A DNA stretch of 53,003 nucleotides from Patescibacteria group bacterium. GTDB taxonomy: Bacteria; Patescibacteriota; Minisyncoccia; Phycocordibacterales; JACZSL01. Both the position numbers and the translations under genes were made by a program. The notes under the pieces are model-generated. The model did no database searches. It had not been told where the DNA came from and worked only from the letters and a program-made list of their open reading frames with translations. Position 1 is the first letter of the stretch. Each line of letters begins with the position of its first letter. The DNA lies in contig JADFRL010000003.1 in NCBI GenBank assembly GCA_022561335.1, positions 1 to 53,003 on the forward strand, in the 5' to 3' direction. Shown here piece by piece: positions 46,211-53,003 of this stretch.

Positions 46211-47344
46211 CTAACGGGATTCATGTGTAAGTGCTATTCGTATAAGTTCTTCTGCAATTTTTTTTGCGGCATCGGGATGTGCAAACATCTTAGCGCTTTT
46301 CCTCATTTTTTCCTGCTGATCCTTGTCATTCATAAGACGATGTATTTCAGCAGTTAATATGTGGGGTGTAAGGTTTTTTTCCTCTATGACTATAGCGGCT
46401 CCTGACCGTGCGTACGTGAAAGCATTTTTGTGCTGGTGCCCGTTGCTTATTTCCTTTGGAACAGGAATGATAATGCTCGGTATTCCCCAGATGGCAATTT
46501 CAAAGATAGTCGAACCTGCGCGTGAGATAATAATATCCGCAGATCCTGCTGCCATTCGGAGAGCTAAGTCATTTAAATATTCAAAAGGCTGGTAGCGAGT
46601 AACATGCTCACTTCCTTCAAGCACGACGTGGGCAGTAGTTTTGACCTGATTGAAATTTCTTCTTCCCACTTGGTGTAGAATCTGATACTTGGAGACTAAC
46701 TCAGGGAGAGCGTCTATAATGGTGTCATTGATAATTTCTGCTCCCTGGGAGCCCCCTAGTATTAAAATCACCGGTATTCCTTTCTCAAGGTGCAGAAACT
46801 CTAAAGCACCTTCGGGTGCCAAGGTATACAGTTCGCGTCGTACAGGGTTGCCGGTATAGGCGACTTTTTCCTTAGGAAAATACTTAGCAGCCTCTGGATA
46901 AGAGAGTGCAATACGTCTGGCGAATTTTCCTGCCCATATATTTACACGGCCGGGAATACTATCAGATTCGTGAATAAATATGGGAATTCGGAAAAGTTTA
47001 GCTGCAATGACAGTAGGAAAGCTGGCGTAGCCCCCTTTGCTGAAAATGACATCGGGGTAGATGAAAAATACTTGGAATGCGGCCTTGACTATTCCCCACC
47101 ATGTTTTGAATATATCGGTAACATTAAGAATAGAGAAATAGCGCCGCATTTTGCCCGCAGGGCTCTTTTTAAAAACAATATTATTTTGGAACAGAAGTTG
47201 TTCGTCAAATGGATCCGGAGCTAGATAATACAAAGAAGGTTCCAGTAGTTTCTGCTCCTTAACTATAGTATTAATCTCCTGCGCTACAGCGATGATGGGA
47301 TAAAAATGCCCCCCCGTACCTCCGCCAGTAAAAAGAATCTTCAT
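46211..47344 (-). CDS. murG: UDP-N-acetylglucosamine transferase MurG
   Basis: ILFTGGGTGGHFYPIIAVAQEI; GGYASFPTVIAAKL; ILGGSQGAEIINDTI. Confidence 0.95.
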   Translation of the reverse strand: MKILFTGGGTGGHFYPIIAVAQEINTIVKEQKLLEPSLYYLAPDPFDEQLLFQNNIVFKKSPAGKMRRYFSILNVTDIFKTWWGIVKAAFQVFFIYPDVIFSKGGYASFPTVIAAKLFRIPIFIHESDSIPGRVNIWAGKFARRIALSYPEAAKYFPKEKVAYTGNPVRRELYTLAPEGALEFLHLEKGIPVILILGGSQGAEIINDTIIDALPELVSKYQILHQVGRRNFNQVKTTAHVVLEGSEHVTRYQPFEYLNDLALRMAAGSADIIISRAGSTIFEIAIWGIPSIIIPVPKEISNGHQHKNAFTYARSGAAIVIEEKNLTPHILTAEIHRLMNDKDQQEKMRKSAKMFAHPDAAKKIAEELIRIALTHESR

Positions 47345-47386
47345 TTCTTTGGGATGTTACTGCTAATATTGACTTCCTTATTCATA

Positions 47387-48484
47387 CTATACTTTTCCAT
47401 AACGAGAAATGCCAAGGATAATTCCAACCCCAAGAAGTGTAAAAAAAAGAGCACTTCCTCCATGACTTACAAAGAGAAGCGGCAACCCCGTTAAAGGGAA
47501 TATACCTAGCATTGAAGCCATATTGATAAATGATTGAAACACTATCAGTATAACAATTCCCACGACGACGAGTCCACTGAAATAGTCAGGAGCACGAGTT
47601 GCAATTTTAAGGCCCCTTAGAGCCAAGAAGAGAAACAGGATAATGAGTAATGAACTTCCTATAAATCCAAATTCTTCGGCTGTTACGGCAAATATAGAAT
47701 CTCCAATAGGCTCAGGTAAAAAGCTGAACTTTTGAATACTTTGTCCAAAGCCTCTACCGAAGAGTTCACCTGATCCTACAGCAATGAGAGATTGTTGAAT
47801 TTGGTAACTTGCGCCAAGGGGGTCTCTCTCCGGATTAATAAATGCAAGTATTCGATCCATAATATACGGACGCGACAGCACAAGGAGGACAGCTCCTGAT
47901 AGAGATGCGCCGACAAGTACGGCAATATCTCTCCATCTGGCTCCTCCAGCAAAAAACATACCAAATCCCGCAGCTAATATAACAAGCAGTGTGCCGGCAT
48001 CAGGTTGGGATAAAAGCACCGCACCTATGATTCCCATTAAAAGTACAAAGGGAATTACACTGTAGAAAAAAGAATGCAACTTATCTCTAATTCCTGATAA
48101 CCAAGCGGCAAAATAAATAACGAATGCTATCTTTAGAAATTCTGATGGCTGAACTGACATGGTGCCAATGAGGAGCCATCTTCGCGCCCCATTGAATTCA
48201 AGGCCTAGACCCGGGACAAAAACCAAGAGCGTTGTAACCATTGAGAGGATGAATATCACAAGAGAATATCTGCGCAAATAGTTATAGTGAATATTGGACA
48301 TGACAAGAAGCGCCATTGATCCTAAAAATATCCCGAGAAAAAATTGACTAAATGCTACAGATGAAAACCGTGCTCCGTCTCGGGCTAGCAATCCAAGCGA
48401 GGCGGAACTAAAAATGAAAAAACCTAAGATAACAAGAATGGTGACGGTTATGAGAAAGAGTCTGTCTACTCTACTTTTTCTCAT
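47387..48484 (-). CDS. ftsW: lipid II polymerase/flippase FtsW (SEDS family)
   Basis: SEDS topology; GARRWLLIGTMSVQPSEFLKIAFVIYFAAWLS; QSFINMASMLGIFPLTGLPLLFVSHGGSALFFTLLGVGIIL. Confidence 0.94.
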   Translation of the reverse strand: MRKSRVDRLFLITVTILVILGFFIFSSASLGLLARDGARFSSVAFSQFFLGIFLGSMALLVMSNIHYNYLRRYSLVIFILSMVTTLLVFVPGLGLEFNGARRWLLIGTMSVQPSEFLKIAFVIYFAAWLSGIRDKLHSFFYSVIPFVLLMGIIGAVLLSQPDAGTLLVILAAGFGMFFAGGARWRDIAVLVGASLSGAVLLVLSRPYIMDRILAFINPERDPLGASYQIQQSLIAVGSGELFGRGFGQSIQKFSFLPEPIGDSIFAVTAEEFGFIGSSLLIILFLFLALRGLKIATRAPDYFSGLVVVGIVILIVFQSFINMASMLGIFPLTGLPLLFVSHGGSALFFTLLGVGIILGISRYGKV

Positions 48485-48486
48485 AC

Positions 48487-49557
48487 TTAGCCAATGAGCG
48501 CGAGTATCATACCTATGATGGCAAAAATAACACTAATGATCCAAAAACGCATCGTTACCTTGTATCCTGGCCAGCCAAGTGCTTCAAAATGATGATGAAT
48601 GGGTGCTACAAGAAAAACCTTTTTCCCTCTGATTTTTTTTGACAGAACTTGAATAATATCAGAGAGTACGGTAATGGCGAGGGGAAAAGCTACTATAGGT
48701 AAAACGAGAACCCCATAGCCTCCTCCCAATGAATCAGTCATGAAGGCAACGACGGCTAGTGTTATAGTGAGCCCCATCGTTCCAGTTTCAGACATATAGA
48801 ATCTTGCCGGAGGTATGTTAAACCAAAGAAATGCCAATATTCCTCCGGCGATCATGGCAGAAAACGCCGCTAGGTCAATTTGCTGTTGATAAAACGCTAT
48901 ACCACTATACGCGGCGAAAATAACTGCAAATACTCCACCCGACAATCCGTCTATGCCGTCAATGACACCGCTTGCGTAGAGAGCTAACGTAACGAGTATG
49001 AAAAAGGGTATAAAAAACCAGCCGACAGCCAAATCCTCTATGAAAGGCATTCCTATTGTTGTAATATCCAACTTAAAGAAAAACCATAGTGCGACGAACA
49101 GTGCTACCGCTCCTACGATTAAGAGGCGCGCCCTCAAGGACAGCCCTCCTGTTCCCTGTCTCAGTGTCGAAGAAATTTCGTATACGTCATCGACAAGTCC
49201 CACCAAGGAACCTGCCATGAGAGTGAAAAGAGGGATCCATGTTTGATTTCTGCTCAAAAAGTCTAATTTTTGGGTAATCTCACCCGGAAATATTTTTGAT
49301 ATAGCCCAAATTAAAATGATTGTAATAAATGAGCTTGCCCAAATAACAATGCCCCCCATGCGGGGGATGCCGACTTCCCTGTCCTTGTGGAGATTATTAA
49401 AAATAGGCGTTCCACCTCCGCCGAGACCGACCTTGCCCGCCTTTTTTTTCCACGCTTTGTGTTTATATAGATAGTGGGTAACTATCGGGGTAATGCCTAT
49501 GCCTATAAAAAAAGCCAGCGCCGCAGGTACAAAAATTTTAACAATGTCGATAATCAT
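48487..49557 (-). CDS. mraY: phospho-N-acetylmuramoyl-pentapeptide transferase
   Basis: GVIDGIDGLSGG; MSETGTMGL; VAPIHHHFEALGWPGYKVTMRFWI. Confidence 0.94.
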   Translation of the reverse strand: MIIDIVKIFVPAALAFFIGIGITPIVTHYLYKHKAWKKKAGKVGLGGGGTPIFNNLHKDREVGIPRMGGIVIWASSFITIILIWAISKIFPGEITQKLDFLSRNQTWIPLFTLMAGSLVGLVDDVYEISSTLRQGTGGLSLRARLLIVGAVALFVALWFFFKLDITTIGMPFIEDLAVGWFFIPFFILVTLALYASGVIDGIDGLSGGVFAVIFAAYSGIAFYQQQIDLAAFSAMIAGGILAFLWFNIPPARFYMSETGTMGLTITLAVVAFMTDSLGGGYGVLVLPIVAFPLAITVLSDIIQVLSKKIRGKKVFLVAPIHHHFEALGWPGYKVTMRFWIISVIFAIIGMILALIG

Positions 49558-49605
49558 CGCTTAAATTGTACCTATTTAATGGGTTTTTCGCAAAAGACTA
49601 TTAGC

Positions 49606-49693
49606 GGCGCAGAGCGAGTGAAACGCCCAAGCTAAAGGCTTGGGCGTTTCCGAGCCGAGCATTCATGCGCAGGCAGGGAGCTGATAGGAGACG
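49606..49693. repeat. dispersed repeat element copy E3 (12-bp hairpin with conserved flank)
   Basis: GGCGCAGAGCGAGTG-AAACGCCCAAGC-TAAAG-GCTTGGGCGTTT-CC ... CTGATAGG. Confidence 0.65.
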
Positions 49694-49701
49694 AAATGCT
49701 T

Positions 49702-50694
49702 TTACTCCGAGAGTGAGAGGAGGCTGGCTTCTACAAGCTGCACTATATCGCTAAATCTTCCCTCTTGTGTAGAGCTGAGAACGACGGCGATCAAGGGTCT
49801 GTTGAGTCCGGCATTATAGGCAACTATAAGATTTCCCCCCGCCAAATCGGTAAATCCTGTTTTTGAGGCAATGAGTCCTGGAATGCTCCCAATAATTTTA
49901 TTGGTGTTAGTCGCCGTATGAGTAATGCCGGAGAGTGACGTAATGTCTAAAGTTTTATATACAGTGGCACTGACAAGTGTCGGGTGCTCTTTCAAAATAT
50001 ACTCCATAAGCAAAGCGACGTCTTTCACAGATCCATATCCTCCACTCATACGTGAGTTGGGGTCTAGCCCCGTTTCATTGATAAAATAGGTTTGACTAAG
50101 GTTTATGTTTGTTGATTTGGAGTTCATGGCTCGCACAAATGTAGCTTCTGGTGAGTCATCTGATTGCGGGGACATCTGCATACGAGCTGCTCCGGCAATA
50201 CTGGCAATTACATTAGCTCCGTCATTGGAAGAAACGACCAGAATAAAATCCAGCATATCAGAAAGATTCCATTTTTCATGAGCGAAAAGCCCACTGTCCC
50301 CCTCTTCCAGGAGAGAGTCCTCCTCGACTGTTATAATATATTCGTCTGGCAGTAATTCAGAGGCCACCAAAACTGTCATGAGCTTAGTCAGTGAGGCTAG
50401 AGGAAGCTGCGCTTCACTGTTGTATTCATACAGTGACTTTTGCTTATTGATATCCCAGACAATCGCCGCTCGAGCTTCTAGATTAAGATCGTCAAACGGA
50501 TTTTTTTTCAGGATAATAGGAGGATTTTCAGAATTTTTTGGTGGAGAGGGACGTGCGGGTGTAGTTGTCTCCTTAGTAAAGATTAATAGTGAGGTTACGA
50601 TGAGCCCCAGTATAGAGAAGAAGATTACAACTCTTATGTAGCTCAATTCTCCCCTGTCACGGCGCTTAAGTTGATCGTTCTGTGTTTTCTCCAT
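49702..50694 (-). CDS. dacA: D-alanyl-D-alanine carboxypeptidase (S11)
   Basis: LPLASLTKLMTVLVA (SxxK), SSNDGANVIAS (SxN), SKTGFTDLAGG (KTG). Confidence 0.92.
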   Translation of the reverse strand: MEKTQNDQLKRRDRGELSYIRVVIFFSILGLIVTSLLIFTKETTTPARPSPPKNSENPPIILKKNPFDDLNLEARAAIVWDINKQKSLYEYNSEAQLPLASLTKLMTVLVASELLPDEYIITVEEDSLLEEGDSGLFAHEKWNLSDMLDFILVVSSNDGANVIASIAGAARMQMSPQSDDSPEATFVRAMNSKSTNINLSQTYFINETGLDPNSRMSGGYGSVKDVALLMEYILKEHPTLVSATVYKTLDITSLSGITHTATNTNKIIGSIPGLIASKTGFTDLAGGNLIVAYNAGLNRPLIAVVLSSTQEGRFSDIVQLVEASLLSLSE

Positions 50695-51238
50695 CGTCTT
50701 CTATTTTTTCTTCTCCTGCTTTAACAAATATTTCAAGCTCCTTTTTTGCTGTATCAAAGTTGGGTAATTCTTCGATATTACTTATACCAAGAAATGATAA
50801 AAGTTCAAATGTCGGCTTGTAGAGAAAGCTGCGCGCATCGTCAGGATTTTGGACACGCTCCACTAAACCGCGGACCATGAGGGCTCTTAGTATAAAGGTT
50901 GAATTGACCCCTCGAATATAATCGATTTCACTTCTGGCAATGGGAGATTTGTATAAAATTATTGATAGCGTTTCAAGCCCTGCCCTTCCCACGTCTCTGG
51001 AGAGTTCTGCTTTTCGAATCCGCTCAATCAACTCTGACAGTTCAGGTGCGGTTCCGAGCATCACTGAAGCATCCTTTTCCATGAGACAAATTCCACGTCC
51101 CTCAATCTGCTCTTTTAAATTGACAAGAGCCTCTTGAATATCTTTCTCGCTTTTCTTAAGAATTGTTGCCAACTCCTTTATTTTTACAGGTTCCGCCTTG
51201 AAAAAGAGGATTGCTTCTACTTGCTGTTCTATGTTCAT
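50666..51238 (-). CDS. scpB: segregation and condensation protein B
   Basis: QQVEAILFFKAEPVKIKELATIL...ETLSIILYKSPIARSEIDYIRGVNS. Confidence 0.93.
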   Translation of the reverse strand: MNIEQQVEAILFFKAEPVKIKELATILKKSEKDIQEALVNLKEQIEGRGICLMEKDASVMLGTAPELSELIERIRKAELSRDVGRAGLETLSIILYKSPIARSEIDYIRGVNSTFILRALMVRGLVERVQNPDDARSFLYKPTFELLSFLGISNIEELPNFDTAKKELEIFVKAGEEKIEDDGENTERST

Positions 51239-51248
51239 GTGTATTTAA

Positions 51249-51986
51249 TTACTGACTGTATATAGGAACGCTCACTTTTTGATTTTCCATTTGTATATCA
51301 CCAAAATGCTCTTCTTGATTTACGGCAATGAGTTCCTGCTTTACAAGTTCAAGCAGGGCAAGAAAGCTCAGGATAACATTAATCTTTTCCGATTTTCCCA
51401 TTCCTGAAAATTCTTTAAAGCTCAACCTTATATTCTTCTGGATTCGATTTGCCAGACTTTCAATCATACTCTCCAGGCTTATCATTTTTTGTACAGTAAC
51501 CTCGGGGACAAAAATCCCTTTGGGAAGATACTTGATTACATCTTTAATGGAAGAGTCTATCAGCTTGACCGTGAGGTTCGCTTGCGGTGAGAACAGAGAC
51601 TCGAAACTTTTTACGTATGTTCGAGGAAAAATGATATTTTTCCCGAATTTATCTGCAATCCCGTGCGATAATTTTTTAAAGTATTTATAAAGCTTTAATC
51701 TATGTTCCAGATCCTCAATATTTCCTTCCTCTTCATCGGTTAGACTGAGCGTGGGAAGCAGAGAGCGAGATTTTAAAAGAAGTAGTGTAGAAGCGATGAG
51801 TACGAAGTGAGCTGCCTGAGATATGGGAAAATCATTTATTTTTTTTGTATACGCTATAAAATCATCAGTTACGCAAGAGAGCGATATATCATTTATAAGA
51901 AGCTTTCGTTTCTCAATGAGAGTGAGCAGTAAATCCAAAGGTCCTTCGAATACTTCCGTTCTGATGCTGAATTCTGCGGAATGCAT
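51249..51986 (-). CDS. scpA: segregation and condensation protein A
   Basis: FEGPLDLLLTLIEKRKLLINDISLSCVTDDFIAYTK...LIASTLLLLKSRSLLP. Confidence 0.93.
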   Translation of the reverse strand: MHSAEFSIRTEVFEGPLDLLLTLIEKRKLLINDISLSCVTDDFIAYTKKINDFPISQAAHFVLIASTLLLLKSRSLLPTLSLTDEEEGNIEDLEHRLKLYKYFKKLSHGIADKFGKNIIFPRTYVKSFESLFSPQANLTVKLIDSSIKDVIKYLPKGIFVPEVTVQKMISLESMIESLANRIQKNIRLSFKEFSGMGKSEKINVILSFLALLELVKQELIAVNQEEHFGDIQMENQKVSVPIYSQ

Positions 51987-52026
51987 ATATAAATTATACG
52001 TTGTTTAGCTGTTTATTCAATATGAA

Positions 52027-52056
52027 AGAGCCGCTCACAAGATTAGTGGCGGCTCT
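52027..52056. terminator. terminator hairpin
   Basis: AGAGCCGC-N14-GCGGCTCT. Confidence 0.6.
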
Positions 52057-52078
52057 CCATGCAGCTTTTTGGTGCCGC

Positions 52079-52303
52079 TCATACAGAAAGGCGAACCCCT
52101 CCGTATATTTTTCGGGCGCAAGAGGGACACAATTGGCCGGCTCCCTCCACGTAATTTCCCATGCGGCGTGGATCACCTATATCACACGCTTTGGGGATGC
52201 CTGTGTCGATACCGCAATCAGGACCGATACAAATCTCAATCCCTGTGAGATTGGGCGGCTCTGCTTGAGCTTTGGTCCCATCTAATCGAACCGCTTTTGA
52301 CAT
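52079..52303 (-). CDS. small Cys-containing hypothetical protein (zinc-ribbon-like)
   Basis: MSKAVRLDGTKAQAEPPNLTGIEICIGPDCGIDTGIPKACDIGDPRRMGNYVEGAGQLCPSCARKIYGG. Confidence 0.5.
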   Translation of the reverse strand: MSKAVRLDGTKAQAEPPNLTGIEICIGPDCGIDTGIPKACDIGDPRRMGNYVEGAGQLCPSCARKIYGGVRLSV

Positions 52304-52464
52304 AGTGTATTTCTCCATTTTCTATCTTCCAAGAAAGTTTGAACTCTATTATAACTATAGCCTATTTATTTAACTATGTCAATTATTACAGTGACTCAAA
52401 AGCCTTAGAGTTTCACCCGACTTGGACACCAGGTTTCCAAGTGGGTCCACGTATTCAAGTGGTA

Positions 52465-53003
52465 TTAATACGATTCGATTAATTTTAGAAGGAAGCGTAC
52501 CGGCTCGCCTGCCGCGCCGGGGGCAAGATTATCACTGGGAATGGACTCCATACGAGGGGCAATATCAATATGCACCCACGGAAGACCTCGTGCAAATTCG
52601 TGTAAAAATATGCCGCCGTTAATGGCCCCTCCGTAACGTCCGCTCTTGTTATGTGTGTTAGTCACATCTCCCCTACTTCCTTTGACTTCTTCCTCGTATT
52701 CTTCCCACAGAGGCAGAGACCACATATAGTCACCACTCTCCTCTGCAAGTTTTATAAACAAACTCTCAAGTTTTCTGTCTTTCGTCATGATCGCCGACGC
52801 ACGCTGTCCGAGTGCAACCATGGCGGCCCCTGTGAGTGTCGCCACATCTACAACAAGACGAGGCTTAAATTTTTTTGCATAGGTAATAGCATCTGCGAGG
52901 ATAACTCTCCCTTCAGCATCGGTGTTCATTATTTCAATGGTTTTTCCTGACATTGATCTGAGCACGTCACCGGGACGATAACTCGATCCCCCCGGCATAT
53001 TCT
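52465..53003 (-). CDS. leucyl aminopeptidase (M17), partial
   Basis: MSGKTIEIMNTDAEGRVILADAITYAKKFKPRLVVDVATLTGAAMVALG; runs off the window. Confidence 0.93.
   Translation of the reverse strand, partial: NMPGGSSYRPGDVLRSMSGKTIEIMNTDAEGRVILADAITYAKKFKPRLVVDVATLTGAAMVALGQRASAIMTKDRKLESLFIKLAEESGDYMWSLPLWEEYEEEVKGSRGDVTNTHNKSGRYGGAINGGIFLHEFARGLPWVHIDIAPRMESIPSDNLAPGAAGEPVRFLLKLIESY

Noticed and set aside
1-53003. CRISPR arrays, prophage, IS transposases
   Set aside because: No regularly spaced direct repeats, cas genes, phage structural genes or DDE/HUH transposase motifs were seen

Overview
The window looks like a chromosomal segment of a Candidate Phyla Radiation/Patescibacteria-type bacterium (Parcubacteria-like). 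This is inferred from gene content and style: DUF5667/FN3 surface protein beside an ECF sigma factor, Gmad2 lipoprotein-like protein, DUF5752, DUF3467, and small dense genes. Most of the sequence is housekeeping: truB, rplU, recR, dnaB, cysS, rplI, rpmA, gltX, murG, ftsW, mraY, dacA, scpAB. There is also a carbohydrate block running zwf-gnd-ArsR-GT4-GH57-DUF5752-GH15-LOG-pgi. No CRISPR array, prophage or transposase was recognised. The most interesting signals are: (i) a dispersed hairpin/repeat element family at about 3.77-3.92, 14.24-14.35 and 49.6 kb, whose hairpin arms differ by compensatory changes while flanks are conserved, plus a hairpin-bearing in-frame insertion inside truB; (ii) a 28-bp dif-like site just upstream of a Xer recombinase, located where gene orientation converges; (iii) a 44-bp near-perfect AT-rich palindrome; (iv) two genes (ABC transporter C-terminus, DUF378) each broken by one missing nucleotide; (v) a tRNA-Pro(GGG) with a partial 5' tRNA copy upstream and a possible structured RNA downstream; (vi) several unannotated tiny genes; (vii) TATAAT boxes abutting start codons, suggesting leaderless transcription. 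All family assignments were made by eye from protein motifs; no searches were run.
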